26,201 bases of DNA from a virus, in the IMG/VR virus record IMGVR_UViG_3300028416_000561, positions 1-26,201 of that record, one strand, 5' to 3'. Positions 1 through 9,075 of the stretch are shown here, in pieces. Below the pieces are notes generated by a model, which saw only the letters and a program-made list of their open reading frames with translations, was not told the DNA's origin and searched no databases. Position 1 is the stretch's first letter. The number at the start of each line of letters is the position of its first letter. Position numbers and translations under genes: made by a program.

Positions 1-2
1 TG

Positions 3-275
3 TTAACATACACTGCACCTGCAAGCACAAGCTGGACTGTTACAGTCGGTGCAGGCACAGCTAATACACCACTGGGACTTACTGCACAAACTTATACAGC
101 AACAAATCCAGACAGCGTAACATATTTTAATTGCTGGCAAGGAACTGCAAGTGATCGTGCAAAAACAGATCAAATGAATCAAGTTATGAAGTATTTTCAA
201 AACTTGGGATATACCATTGAGCGTCTTAAAAATACTGCTACAGGAAAGACACTCAAATGGGTAATTAGTTATTGA
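3..275 (+). CDS. C-terminal part of a virion structural (fibre/baseplate-like) protein
   Basis: An open frame enters from the left edge and stops with TGA at 273-275, giving about 90 C-terminal residues. It is rich in Thr, Ala and Ser at first. It then has a YFNCWQGTASDRAKTDQMN segment and ends in GYTIERLKN..KTLKWVISY. This ending, with the Asp-Gln-Met-Asn helix and a final beta strand, resembles the C-termini of structural proteins in T4-like marine phages; that is pattern recall, not a search. The start lies outside the window. The stop codon overlaps the -35 box of the promoter for the next gene. The minus-strand frame covering the same stretch is a shadow. Confidence 0.65.
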   Translation, partial: LTYTAPASTSWTVTVGAGTANTPLGLTAQTYTATNPDSVTYFNCWQGTASDRAKTDQMNQVMKYFQNLGYTIERLKNTATGKTLKWVISY

Positions 276-300
276 CAATCAATATAGTTAATGCTACATT
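272..300 (+). promoter_or_regulatory. Sigma70-type promoter of the exonuclease gene
   Basis: TTGACA (272-277), a 17-nt spacer and TACATT (295-300). The predicted transcription start, 6-7 nt after the -10 box, falls on or next to the ATG at 307, and no Shine-Dalgarno sequence is visible. The mRNA is therefore probably leaderless. Confidence 0.7.
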
Positions 301-306
301 AACTAC

Positions 307-972
307 ATGTTAAACATTACTTCACCCTACCCGTATAAAGAATTTAAACGCAAAAGTGTAAACGGTAAACGTTTATACGAAAATCCTTATGGCGAACCTG
401 TGCCTAGTGTAACAACTATTCTCAGCAAGACCAAGGATATGACACACTTAAATGCTTGGAAAAAGCGAGTAGGTGAAAAGAAAGCACAAGAGATTGTAAC
501 TGAAGCCGCTAGTGTCGGCACAGTTATGCATGAAATATTAGAAGCATGGAGTCTCAATCAAGAGTACACAGGCAAGAACTTGCTACAAGCTAAGATGATG
601 GCAGAGACCGTTATAAAAAACGTTGAAGCTGACATTGACGAAGTTTGGGGTAGTGAAGTAAACTTGTGTTATCCAGGTTTGTATGCTGGTACTACTGATT
701 TAGTTGGCATATACAAAGGACGTCCAACTATTATGGACTTCAAACAAACCAATAAGCCCAAGAAGCGTGAGTGGATCGATGATTACTTTATGCAAGCGGC
801 GGCTTATGGCATGGCCCATAACGAAGTGTTTGAAACTAAAATTGAACATGCTGCAATTTTTATGTGCAGTAGAGATTGCGAATGGCAACTATGGGAAGTA
901 GGGCCAGAGGAATTTAAACAATGGGAAGAAAAATGGGCAGGCAGGGTAGCAGAGTTCTACAACTTGTCATAA
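307..972 (+). CDS. PD-(D/E)XK family exonuclease, marine T4-like type
   Basis: The 221-residue protein has RecB/Cas4-like nuclease features: a VGTVMHEILEAW helix with a His, an Asp in GTTDLVG, the DFK core of the active site in IMDFKQTNKPKK, and a following DDYFMQAAAYGMAHN helix carrying the usual Gln and Tyr. This layout matches the small exonuclease common in T4-like cyanophages and pelagiphages. It probably degrades or processes DNA during replication, recombination or host-genome breakdown. No cysteine cluster of the Cas4 iron-sulphur type is seen. The ATG at 307 lies at the predicted transcription start, so translation would begin on a leaderless message. Its stop codon is embedded in a late promoter for the next gene. 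Confidence 0.8.
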   Translation: MLNITSPYPYKEFKRKSVNGKRLYENPYGEPVPSVTTILSKTKDMTHLNAWKKRVGEKKAQEIVTEAASVGTVMHEILEAWSLNQEYTGKNLLQAKMMAETVIKNVEADIDEVWGSEVNLCYPGLYAGTTDLVGIYKGRPTIMDFKQTNKPKKREWIDDYFMQAAAYGMAHNEVFETKIEHAAIFMCSRDCEWQLWEVGPEEFKQWEEKWAGRVAEFYNLS

Positions 973-975
973 ATA
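968..975 (+). promoter_or_regulatory. T4-type late promoter, CATAAATA
   Basis: CATAAATA overlaps the TAA stop of the exonuclease gene. The expected start near 981 gives a leader of about 13 nt that contains AGGAG (983-987) before the ATG at 994, so the following structural gene would be expressed late. Confidence 0.6.
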
Positions 976-993
976 CTGTATCAGGAGCACGAA

Positions 994-1653
994 ATGGCAG
1001 ATACAAGAACTAGTAAAATTCAAGTAAGGCAGGGCAATTTTGCAGACTTGCCAGTATTAGATCCGGGCGAGATCGGATACGCTAAAGACCAAAGACGTTT
1101 GTTTATTGGCAACGACATTGTAAACATTGGTACAGGTAATGGTGTACTAACACAGTTCACAGTGCCTGTTACATTGAGCAAACCTAATATTATTACTGTG
1201 TTTGCAGCTGGAACCGCTGTTTCCGCCGTAGATTATACACTGCAAGGCACAACACTTACATTTGCAAGTGCTCCGACTGGTGCAATTACTGTAAGTTTCA
1301 ACAGTGAGATTGGTATTGTTACTGATTCTACAGTACCAAGTGCGATTGAACTACCTGCCGCAGGATCAACAGCTGATACCGGATTTAGTGTAGACACAAC
1401 ATTGTATAATATATGTGTTATGGACTACACACTAGAAAGCACAAGCGGCGTAAGAGTCGGACAATTGCGTTTTGCTATTGATACTAGCGCAAGCACAAGC
1501 ACAATAGATGACCAATTTACACAAACTGCTGCAGTTGGCATAGTGTTTAATGTTGACATTGCAACTGCAAATACTATGAAACTACAGTACACAGATAGCG
1601 ACAACAAAATTAGCAAATTCAAGTATACATATCAACTTTGGAACAGCAATTAA
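994..1653 (+). CDS. Virion structural protein, fibre-like
   Basis: This 219-residue protein starts with a polar segment (RTSKIQVRQGNFADLPVL) and a GEIGYAKDQRRLFIGND motif. That motif is typical of the short trimerising or attachment modules found in phage fibre and structural proteins. It continues as beta-rich, Thr/Ser/Val-rich repeats. The C-terminal part (ICVMDYTLESTSGVRVGQLR) looks like a compact beta domain. AGGAG lies 6 nt before the ATG and a late promoter precedes it, which fits a virion component. Whether it belongs to the tail fibre or the baseplate cannot be told from sequence alone. Confidence 0.6.
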   Translation: MADTRTSKIQVRQGNFADLPVLDPGEIGYAKDQRRLFIGNDIVNIGTGNGVLTQFTVPVTLSKPNIITVFAAGTAVSAVDYTLQGTTLTFASAPTGAITVSFNSEIGIVTDSTVPSAIELPAAGSTADTGFSVDTTLYNICVMDYTLESTSGVRVGQLRFAIDTSASTSTIDDQFTQTAAVGIVFNVDIATANTMKLQYTDSDNKISKFKYTYQLWNSN

Positions 1654-2096
1654 TACACACAGCTTGGTTTGAGGCTCCTAGCACTCGGCTGAGCAAATGG
1701 CGAATATTTAGACAAGCGTTAAACACAAACAACACACATGATGTCTGTGAAACGGTTGTTCAGTGGTGGAAGATGGCACCAGTCAGCAGTTGGACTATCG
1801 ATCCAGTTAACAGTAGCACATGGCCCACACCTTGGGAAATGTTACACAGCGGAGATTTTTGTGACAACAGCCTAGCATTAGGTATGAGTTACACTATCTA
1901 TTATGCAAACGAAACGATACCCAACGAACTGTTGTACATCGTTGACAGAAAAAAAAGTATACAAAGATTATGTGTGCATATTGACAATAAGTATCTGCTT
2001 AACTTCGAACACGGAGCGATAAGTAAATTACCAACCAAGGATATGGCAATAACTTATCAAAAGAAAATTGCAGATGTGATAAAACACAACACATAA
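1638..2096 (+). CDS. Conserved hypothetical protein of marine myoviruses
   Basis: The 152-residue protein is rich in Trp (WRIFRQAL, VVQWWKMAPVSSW, STWPTPWEML) and contains a GDFCDNSLALGMSYTIYY segment and a C-terminal NKYLLNFEHG. I associate this pattern with a hypothetical family in T4-like cyanophages but know no function for it. The first available start is a TTG at 1638, which overlaps the preceding gene by 16 nt and has no clear ribosome binding site, so the exact start is uncertain. The location just before nrdA says little about its role. Confidence 0.6.
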   Translation: MEQQLIHTAWFEAPSTRLSKWRIFRQALNTNNTHDVCETVVQWWKMAPVSSWTIDPVNSSTWPTPWEMLHSGDFCDNSLALGMSYTIYYANETIPNELLYIVDRKKSIQRLCVHIDNKYLLNFEHGAISKLPTKDMAITYQKKIADVIKHNT

Positions 2097-2146
2097 CCTA
2101 TATTGACAGAACAATAAGTACAAAGATAGACAAAGGAAAAACAACG

Positions 2147-4453
2147 ATGAGCGAAATTCAAGTAATCAAACGAAATGGTGGTAAAGATACATTAGATTTA
2201 GAAAAGTTACACAAAGTAGTGTTTCATGCATGCAGAGACATTAATGGCGTAAGCCCAAGTGAAGTAGAGATTAAAAGTAGTTTACAATTTTATAATGGTA
2301 TCACCAGTAGTGAGATTCAAGAAACGCTTATCAAAAGTGCCGCTGATTTAATTAGCGAAGAAACACCTAACTACCAATGGGTAGCAGGAAGACTAATTGT
2401 TTATCATCTTCGCAAAATGGTTTATGGCGACTATGATCCGTGGCCATTGCTAGACATCGTAAGACGTAATGTAGAAGAAGGATGGTATGATCCTGCACTA
2501 TTAGAAGATTATACACAAGAAGAATGGAACGAATTAAACAACTGTGTAAAGCATGACAGAGATGAAAACTTTACATATGCCGCTATGGAACAATTCCGTG
2601 GCAAATATCTTGTACAAAATCGTGTAACAAATGAAATTAAAGAAACACCGCAAGTAGCATACATGTTAATTGCAGCAACACTATTTGCAGATTATCCAAA
2701 AGAAACACGTATGCGTTGGGTAAAGGAATATTATGATGCAGTTAGCAATTTTTATATCAGTTTGCCTACTCCTGTTATGGCAGGTGTTAGGACACCTCAG
2801 CGACAGTTCAGCAGTTGTGTACTCATTGAAAGTGATGACAGCTTGGATAGCATTAACGCTACTACTAGCAGCATTGTTAAGTATGTTAGTCAAAAGGCAG
2901 GTATTGGCATCGGAGCAGGAAGTATACGGGCTCTCGGATCCCCCATACGTCGAGGTGACGCCTATCATACCGGAGTCATCCCATTTTTTAAAATGTTCCA
3001 AAGTGCTACAAGGAGTTGTAGCCAGGGTGGTGTGCGAAACGGCGCAGCAACCTTATATTACCCTATATGGCACTATGAAGTAGAAGATCTGCTAGTACTC
3101 AAAAACAACAAAGGTACAGAAGAGAATCGTGTACGACAAATGGACTATGGTGTTCAATTCAACAAGTTGTTTTATGAAAGATTAATTAGTAATGGACAAA
3201 TTACATTGTTCAGCCCAAGTGATGTTCCAGGTCTATACGAAGCATTTTTTGCAGATCAAGACAAGTTCAGAGAACTATACGAACGTGCAGAACGCAATAC
3301 AAAACTACGCAAAAAAACTATTAGTGCAACTGAATTGTTTAGTCAATTTATGGAAGAGCGTAAAAACACAGGACGCATCTACTTACAGAATGTAGATAAT
3401 GCAAATGAACACGGTTCATTTAAACCAGACCTAGCACCAATTAGACAAAGTAACCTATGTGCAGAGATCGATTTGCCTACAAAACCGTTAACTGATTTTA
3501 ACGATGACGAAGGTGAGATCGCACTGTGTACACTAAGTGCTATTAATTGGGGTAACATCAAAAAACCAGAAGACTTTGCAAAGCCATGTGAGCTAGCAGT
3601 ACGTGGGCTTGATGCACTACTCAGCTATCAAAACTATCCAGTTAAAGCGGCAGAACGTGCTACAGCAGGTAGACGTCCATTGGGTGTAGGTATTATTAAC
3701 CTTGCGTATTGGATGGCTAAGAATGGTATGACATACAGCGATCCAGACTTAGAAATGATTGATACATTTGCAGAGGCGTGGAGTTACTATCTAATTAAAG
3801 CAAGTGCAGACCTAGCAGTAGAGCAAGGTGCATGCTTGTGGAACAATGAAACAAAGTACAGTGATGGTATTACACCTAACCAAACATACAAAACAGATGT
3901 AGATGAACTAGTACCACACAAAGAGCGTATGCCTTGGAGAGAGCTAAGAGAACAACTCAAAGCTACAGGTATTCGTAACAGTACACTAATGGCTCTTATG
4001 CCTGCTGAAACATCAGCACAGATTTCAAATGCTACAAACGGTATTGAGCCGCCACGTAGTTTAGTAAGTGTTAAACAAAGTAAACACGGCATACTAAAAC
4101 AAGTTGTGCCTGGCATCCATCATCTTAAAAACAAGTATGAGCTGTTATGGGATCAACGTAGTCCAGAAGGCTATATGACTATTATGGCTATACTACAAAA
4201 GTATATTGATCAAGGTATTAGTGTAAACACAAGTTATAATCCTGTGTTCTATGAAGATGAAAAGATTAGCATGAGCGAAATGCTTAGACATTTAATGATC
4301 TTTTACAAATACGGCGGTAAGCAATTATACTATTTCAATACATATGATGGTCAAGGCGAAATAGATATTGACAAACTTAACGAACCTGCTAATATAGAGA
4401 TCGAAGACGAATATCAAATAGAAGACGAAGCCTGCGACAGCTGCACAATTTAA
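2147..4453 (+). CDS. nrdA: Ribonucleoside-diphosphate reductase class Ia, alpha subunit
   Basis: The 768-residue protein reduces ribonucleoside diphosphates to deoxyribonucleotides for phage DNA synthesis. The first 90 residues form an ATP-cone (KRNGGKDTLDLEKL). The active-site cysteines are at residues 224 (FSSC), 438 (NLCAEIDLP) and 461 (ALCTLSA), almost the same numbers as in E. coli (225, 439, 462). The radical-transfer tyrosine pair is in QLYYFNTYDG, and the C-terminal shuttle cysteines are in EACDSCTI. No intron, intein or frameshift is present, although phage nrd genes often carry them. AAAGGA precedes the ATG. The gene lies 9 nt upstream of nrdB, with glutaredoxin following as electron donor. 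Confidence 0.98.
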   Translation: MSEIQVIKRNGGKDTLDLEKLHKVVFHACRDINGVSPSEVEIKSSLQFYNGITSSEIQETLIKSAADLISEETPNYQWVAGRLIVYHLRKMVYGDYDPWPLLDIVRRNVEEGWYDPALLEDYTQEEWNELNNCVKHDRDENFTYAAMEQFRGKYLVQNRVTNEIKETPQVAYMLIAATLFADYPKETRMRWVKEYYDAVSNFYISLPTPVMAGVRTPQRQFSSCVLIESDDSLDSINATTSSIVKYVSQKAGIGIGAGSIRALGSPIRRGDAYHTGVIPFFKMFQSATRSCSQGGVRNGAATLYYPIWHYEVEDLLVLKNNKGTEENRVRQMDYGVQFNKLFYERLISNGQITLFSPSDVPGLYEAFFADQDKFRELYERAERNTKLRKKTISATELFSQFMEERKNTGRIYLQNVDNANEHGSFKPDLAPIRQSNLCAEIDLPTKPLTDFNDDEGEIALCTLSAINWGNIKKPEDFAKPCELAVRGLDALLSYQNYPVKAAERATAGRRPLGVGIINLAYWMAKNGMTYSDPDLEMIDTFAEAWSYYLIKASADLAVEQGACLWNNETKYSDGITPNQTYKTDVDELVPHKERMPWRELREQLKATGIRNSTLMALMPAETSAQISNATNGIEPPRSLVSVKQSKHGILKQVVPGIHHLKNKYELLWDQRSPEGYMTIMAILQKYIDQGISVNTSYNPVFYEDEKISMSEMLRHLMIFYKYGGKQLYYFNTYDGQGEIDIDKLNEPANIEIEDEYQIEDEACDSCTI

Positions 4454-4462
4454 GGAAATAAT

Positions 4463-5590
4463 ATGAGCGTATTAAATGAAAAACAACGAAACAAGCATCT
4501 CGAAAGTTTGATGTTTTTAGACCCTAATGGCGGCGTCGACATCCAGCGTTATGATGCATTAAAATATAAACAGTTTGATAAATTAACAGACAAACAACTA
4601 GGATTCTTTTGGCGTCCAGAAGAAGTTGATGTACTAAAAGATAGTGCAGACTTTAAACAATTAACTGAACACGAGAAACATATCTTTACAAGTAATTTAA
4701 AAAGACAAATCTTGTTGGACAGTGTACAAGGTCGTGCGCCAGCTGATAGTTTTAATCCATTAATAAGTTTGCCTGAGCTTGAAAACTGGGTAACAACGTG
4801 GACGTTTAATGAAACTATCCACAGTCGCAGTTACACACACATTATCCGTAACATCTATAGCAATCCGAGTATCGTGTTTGACGAAATGATGGACATTGCG
4901 GAGATTATGGATTGTGCAACTGACATTAGTAAGCACTATGATGATCTTATTGAAATGGGTATGTGGTACAACCTACTAGGTGAAGGTACACATACAATTA
5001 ATGGTAAGAAAATTATAGTAGACAAATATGAACTTAAAAAACTAATCTGGAAAGCTATGATGAGTGTAAACATTCTTGAAGGCGTTCGCTTTTATGTATC
5101 GTTTGCATGTAGCTGGGCATTTGCTGAACTTAAAAAGATGGAAGGCAATGCTAAGATTATTAAACTTATTTGTAGAGATGAGAATGTACACTTGGGTAGT
5201 ACCCAAACGTTACTTAAACTGATGCCCAAAGACGATCCTGACTTTGCTCGCATTCAACAAGAAACTCAGGACGAAATGGTACAACTATTTGTAGATGCAG
5301 TAGACCAAGAAAAAGCATGGGCAGACTATTTGTTTAAAGATGGCTCAATGATTGGACTAAATGCACAACTGTTACATGAATATGTAGAGTGGACTGCTAA
5401 CAAACGTATGTTAGCTGCAGGACTACCTAGCCCATACAAAGGCGGAAGTAATCCTTTACCATGGACACAAAAATGGATTGCTGGTGCAGAAGTACAAGTA
5501 GCACCGCAAGAAACAGAAATCAGTAGTTATGTTATTGGAGGCACAAAACAGGATGTGAACGGAAGCACATTCCAAGGAATGAAACTTTGA
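4463..5590 (+). CDS. nrdB: Ribonucleoside-diphosphate reductase class Ia, beta subunit
   Basis: The 375-residue protein houses the di-iron centre and tyrosyl radical that activate NrdA. The expected residues are all visible: Asp86 in LLDSVQGRAP, Glu117 and His120 in NETIHSRSYTHI, radical Tyr124 in the same motif, Glu206 in NILEGVRFY, and Glu240 and His243 in RDENVHLGSTQ. It is therefore a standard class Ia/NrdB enzyme and not a radical-lacking variant. AAGGA stands before the ATG. Its TGA overlaps the TTG start of the glutaredoxin gene, so the three genes are translationally linked. Confidence 0.98.
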   Translation: MSVLNEKQRNKHLESLMFLDPNGGVDIQRYDALKYKQFDKLTDKQLGFFWRPEEVDVLKDSADFKQLTEHEKHIFTSNLKRQILLDSVQGRAPADSFNPLISLPELENWVTTWTFNETIHSRSYTHIIRNIYSNPSIVFDEMMDIAEIMDCATDISKHYDDLIEMGMWYNLLGEGTHTINGKKIIVDKYELKKLIWKAMMSVNILEGVRFYVSFACSWAFAELKKMEGNAKIIKLICRDENVHLGSTQTLLKLMPKDDPDFARIQQETQDEMVQLFVDAVDQEKAWADYLFKDGSMIGLNAQLLHEYVEWTANKRMLAAGLPSPYKGGSNPLPWTQKWIAGAEVQVAPQETEISSYVIGGTKQDVNGSTFQGMKL

Positions 5591-5862
5591 TAACACTTTA
5601 CAGTAAACCCCTATGTCCTTATTGTGACATGGCAAAAACTTATTTGAAAAATAATAATATACAATACGAAGAAATACGAGTGGATACCAATACAGAAGCT
5701 AGAGAGTTTTTGATCAATGAAGGGCATAGAACTATGCCTCAAATATATCATAACGGAAAACTCTTAGTTTCTGGCGGAGGGCAAGCACTTGTTCGTATGG
5801 ATCCAAATCAAGTTAAAAAACTCATAGGAGAAATTATAGATGTTGGTGATATCCAATTATAA
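5587..5862 (+). CDS. grx: Glutaredoxin
   Basis: The 91-residue glutaredoxin opens with a beta strand (MITLYSKPL) and has the dithiol active site CPYC followed by DMAKTYL. The cis-proline motif is TMPQIY and the GSH-binding Gly-Gly is in SGGGQAL. It most probably re-reduces the C-terminal disulphide of the adjacent NrdA. Initiation is at TTG (5587), which overlaps the nrdB stop codon; no ATG lies in the required position before the conserved first strand. This arrangement matches T4 and marine T4-like phages, where a thioredoxin or glutaredoxin accompanies nrdAB. Confidence 0.95.
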   Translation: MITLYSKPLCPYCDMAKTYLKNNNIQYEEIRVDTNTEAREFLINEGHRTMPQIYHNGKLLVSGGGQALVRMDPNQVKKLIGEIIDVGDIQL

Positions 5863-6157
5863 AAAAGGTGATACAGTTAGTATCAAGTTAAGCACAGGCG
5901 AGGAGTTAGTTGCACGTTTTGACAGTAGCGATGCAGATGCTATCAAAGTTGTAAAACCTTGTGTAATTACACTTAACCCACAAAACGGACAAGCTATGCT
6001 TATTCCGTGGCTTATGAGTATAGACACAGCGAGTAGTGATCCAGTTCAGATTCACAAAACGCATGTAATTGCTACAAACAGACCAAACAAAGGTTTAGGA
6101 GATGCATACATGCAAAGTACAACAGGCATTGCACCGGCTAGTTCACTGCAACTATAA
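5840..6157 (+). CDS. Small beta-barrel (Sm/LSm-like) conserved phage protein
   Basis: This 105-residue protein has a pattern of short beta strands suggestive of an Sm-like barrel: GDTVSIKLSTGEELVARFDSS, a second KVVKPCVITLNP strand pair, then QAMLIPWLMS. A polar tail follows. Similar small proteins are found in T4-like marine phages, but I cannot assign a function; RNA binding is only a structural guess. AGGAGA precedes the ATG at 5840, which overlaps the glutaredoxin gene by 23 nt. The stop codon lies inside the late promoter of the PAAR gene. Confidence 0.65.
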   Translation: MLVISNYKKGDTVSIKLSTGEELVARFDSSDADAIKVVKPCVITLNPQNGQAMLIPWLMSIDTASSDPVQIHKTHVIATNRPNKGLGDAYMQSTTGIAPASSLQL

Positions 6158-6160
6158 ATA
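6153..6160 (+). promoter_or_regulatory. T4-type late promoter, TATAAATA, with leaderless ATG
   Basis: A perfect TATAAATA overlaps the TAA of the upstream gene and is followed by GTTGT and then the ATG at 6166. With T4 spacing (-13 to -6) the transcript would begin at the A of the start codon. No ribosome binding site is visible. Confidence 0.75.
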
Positions 6161-6165
6161 GTTGT

Positions 6166-6486
6166 ATGGCATCATTTGTACACAGACAAGGCGATACTAG
6201 AAGTTGCGGCGCAACTACAATCACACGAGTAACAGACGTTCGTGTAAACGGTAGACCTATTAGTGTGGACAATGATCCAAACACACATGGTGGCGGTAAT
6301 CTAAAAGCAAGTGTAACTGTAGGACATGTTAGAGCAAACAGTATTCCCGTAATAATAAATGGTGATAGTGCAAGTTCTGACAATCTCTGTCCTGAACCAG
6401 GAGGCGCTCATTGTGCGCCGAATGCAACCAGTGCAAGTCCTGATGTTAGAGCAGGCGGCTATAATCCAGCGAGCGGTCCACGATGA
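6166..6486 (+). CDS. PAAR-motif spike tip protein (T4 gp5.4-like)
   Basis: The 106-residue protein shows the PAAR pattern of short beta hairpins with Gly-Asp turns: VRVNGRPISV, then SVTVGHVRANSIPVIINGDSA, then APNATSASPDVRAGG. His and Cys residues in HGGGN, LCPEPGGAHC and VGHV are suitable for a metal site at the tip. In T4 the equivalent protein caps the gp5 spike that pierces the outer membrane. A late promoter sits directly before it, and its stop codon overlaps the ATG of the next structural gene (ATGA), both consistent with a baseplate role. Confidence 0.75.
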   Translation: MASFVHRQGDTRSCGATTITRVTDVRVNGRPISVDNDPNTHGGGNLKASVTVGHVRANSIPVIINGDSASSDNLCPEPGGAHCAPNATSASPDVRAGGYNPASGPR

Positions 6487-9032
6487 GTTTTAAAGATTTT
6501 CCAAATGGTCTAAATGACCTCAATGAATATTTAGATGCACGACATCATATCAGTGGTACAACTGGTAGTGGAGCAGATTCACTCAAAGTTGTTGCTAGTG
6601 CTGAATACAGTTTCACGCTCAGAGAACTTCTTTGCGGTATGCTTAGTGGCAACGGACTTAAACTACCAAACGTACAATTGTGTATGCATGCTAATATTAA
6701 TTCACTTCTGGGTATACCAGGATTACAAAGTGAATTACACGATGCTCTAACAGATCTAATGGGCGGTGTTGAACAGTTTATGGATCACACCAAACTAGAC
6801 AATGTACTAGGACGTTTAAATGGTGTACTAGCAGAAGCACAAAACGTTGCAAATTTAATCAACTTCTGTGCAACACCTGTAAATCCAATTGCGATTCCAA
6901 ATATGCTAGAACGTGCTATGGGTAGTTTCCTTGGTGCTGGTAAAGACATTATTGATCAAATCGGCGGTATTGCTCCTGAGAATGTGTGTGCATGTATTGG
7001 CCCAAGTGGCTTTAATGCAAGTGTGTTTAATGGCGGAATACTTGGCACTATTGCAAATAACATTGGTGCCATCAATGCAGGAAATCTAGGACAAAGTGTT
7101 ATTGACAGTCTAAGAGCTGACATTGCTAGTGTTACAGGTGGCATTACTAATCTTATAAACTTTGAAAACAATATCAACGGCAGTTATGCACAAGGCGGTA
7201 GTCAATTTGCAACACCGGATAGCGGATGCAACAGTCAAATTGGTGTATTACACAATGCAAACACAGGTGGTGTTGGTGGTAATGCTAGACTGGTAAGCCA
7301 ACTAAAAAGTTTGTACGATAGATTAGGAGCATATCCTGTACAGTATAGTTTAGGATCTGGTACAAGTACTACAGGTACAGGACATCAATATGATTCAAAC
7401 GGTGACCGTATTTTACAAGGAGACGTGGTTGAGTATCCAAATATATTCCACTTGTTACTTGAAGATAGTTTACTTGAAATTATACAGCGTGATGATAATC
7501 CAAATCCTACTGTAGACAATCAAACACCTGTATACGATTACTGTGGAAATATTATTGGATATACCAGTAACTTTGCACAAAGAGAAACAACAAACAGTGA
7601 TGGATCAACACCTACTGTACCTAATAGTCCTGGCTACAACGCAGGTGGACTTGTAACTGATACTAGTAATATTGCTAGTAGCGGAGGGGCAAGTGATACA
7701 ACTGTAATCAATAATTTTAACAACAGCGGAAATACGCTATTTGTTGTAGGCAGTGAAAGTGCAATGCTTAGTGTAAATGCTGCCACAAATGATATTGTAG
7801 TACGCAGTGATATATTAACTATATTCACTAGAAAAGATACAAATCAATTCAGCACAGGAACTATTAATGATTTCCAACAAGCTACAAGTACACTGTTTGA
7901 CTTTCTTAATAATCTAAATATAGAATCAGGAAACGGACTTGTTGTAAAAGATGCAGGTGTTAGTAGAGCTAGAAGTGTTGTTGGCGGCGCTGGTCAAATA
8001 CAAGTTACAAATGGCGACGGTGCAGGCGGTGATATTCAAATTGATCTACAACCAAACACAAGATTTCCAGGCACTGCGGCTATTAAGATCCCAGCAGGGT
8101 CTACTAGTCAGCGACCTAATACTGAAGTAGGTGAGATACGCTATAACACTGACACACATGTTATTGAAGGTTACTTTGGTGACACAGGTAGTTGGAAAGT
8201 AATTGGTCCTAATTCAATAAACTTTAGTATACAAACTGCGATTAATTTAGGTAGTGGACAACAAGTATTCAAACAACTCAACGGCACAGAACTACAGTTT
8301 AAAACAATTACATCAGCTGGAGGTATTGCACTTACTAGCAGTGGCACAGAAATACAAGTAACTGATACAATAACATCAAGTAATGTGGGCAGTGGTGGCC
8401 AAGTATTCAAAACAAGAAATGCAAATAACTTTGCATTCAGAACACTCACTAGCACAGATAGTAGTGTAACAATTACACAAAATACAGACACAGTTGATCT
8501 AAGCGGGGATCCTGATGTACGCAAAAGTGATGCTGTGCAGACAACAGACGGTACTGCGGTTGCTGTTAATTTTCATGGCGGTACTATTTCTCCAGCAAAT
8601 GGCAAAACTTGGTTCTTTGATTTACGTGCAATTGGTGTTGCTACTAGCGGAGAAAAACAAGCATTTAAAGTTGAAGGTGTGGTAACAAATGTTGCTGGAT
8701 CACAATCAATAGTTGGCACTAATAATAAAGTAGATTATGTACGTTCAGGAACAGCAGACTTGGCACAAACACCTTGGGATCCAATGGCAAGTTACAATTC
8801 AAGCGATGTAGTTGAATATGATCTAAATGTATACACAGCCAATAACAATATTACAGGAGGAGCTCTTAGCAGTAATTTACCTCCTGACCAAGATTCGACA
8901 AACTGGACACTGAGTTATTCAGGATGGAACGTTACAGCAGAAGTAGTAGGCGGCAGTTTCAGTATTAGAGTAAAAGGTACAGCAGGTAAAACTGTTGATT
9001 GGAAGCTAAGATTTACCAAAGTTGAAGTATAA
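6483..9032 (+). CDS. Large virion structural protein, baseplate/fibre-like
   Basis: The 849-residue protein has a helical N-terminal third (residues 1-250) with several Cys and Asn-rich segments, then a low-complexity Gly/Ser/Thr/Asn region. It ends in a fibre-like beta region. Residues about 515-575 contain a TSQRPNTEVGEIRYNTDTH module common in fibre proteins. Two tandem related units follow: LGSGQQVFKQLN..LQFKTITS (about 586-627) and VGSGGQVFKTRN..FAFRTLTS (about 633-674). The last 170 residues include a WDPMASYNSSDVVEYD carbohydrate-binding-like segment. It is coupled by ATGA to the PAAR gene, so it probably attaches near the baseplate. Its receptor is unknown. Confidence 0.7.
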   Translation: MSFKDFPNGLNDLNEYLDARHHISGTTGSGADSLKVVASAEYSFTLRELLCGMLSGNGLKLPNVQLCMHANINSLLGIPGLQSELHDALTDLMGGVEQFMDHTKLDNVLGRLNGVLAEAQNVANLINFCATPVNPIAIPNMLERAMGSFLGAGKDIIDQIGGIAPENVCACIGPSGFNASVFNGGILGTIANNIGAINAGNLGQSVIDSLRADIASVTGGITNLINFENNINGSYAQGGSQFATPDSGCNSQIGVLHNANTGGVGGNARLVSQLKSLYDRLGAYPVQYSLGSGTSTTGTGHQYDSNGDRILQGDVVEYPNIFHLLLEDSLLEIIQRDDNPNPTVDNQTPVYDYCGNIIGYTSNFAQRETTNSDGSTPTVPNSPGYNAGGLVTDTSNIASSGGASDTTVINNFNNSGNTLFVVGSESAMLSVNAATNDIVVRSDILTIFTRKDTNQFSTGTINDFQQATSTLFDFLNNLNIESGNGLVVKDAGVSRARSVVGGAGQIQVTNGDGAGGDIQIDLQPNTRFPGTAAIKIPAGSTSQRPNTEVGEIRYNTDTHVIEGYFGDTGSWKVIGPNSINFSIQTAINLGSGQQVFKQLNGTELQFKTITSAGGIALTSSGTEIQVTDTITSSNVGSGGQVFKTRNANNFAFRTLTSTDSSVTITQNTDTVDLSGDPDVRKSDAVQTTDGTAVAVNFHGGTISPANGKTWFFDLRAIGVATSGEKQAFKVEGVVTNVAGSQSIVGTNNKVDYVRSGTADLAQTPWDPMASYNSSDVVEYDLNVYTANNNITGGALSSNLPPDQDSTNWTLSYSGWNVTAEVVGGSFSIRVKGTAGKTVDWKLRFTKVEV

Positions 9033-9035
9033 ATA
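9028..9035 (+). promoter_or_regulatory. T4-type late promoter motif, TATAAATA
   Basis: TATAAATA overlaps the TAA stop of the 849-residue protein gene. The nearest gene is 145 nt downstream and has its own sigma70-type promoter, so the role of this copy is unclear; it may add late expression of the 9.2 kb cluster. Confidence 0.5.
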
Positions 9036-9075
9036 CTTTGTCAAGAATTAATTTGTCTTTTTTGCATCTTTTTTC

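Noticed and set aside
3-278. 91-codon minus-strand ORF
   Set aside because: Antisense to the coherent C-terminus of a structural protein; Cys-rich composition typical of a shadow frame and no ribosome binding site.
2147-5590. Intron, intein or homing endonuclease in nrdA/nrdB
   Set aside because: Both frames are uninterrupted, of family length, with all key residues in place.
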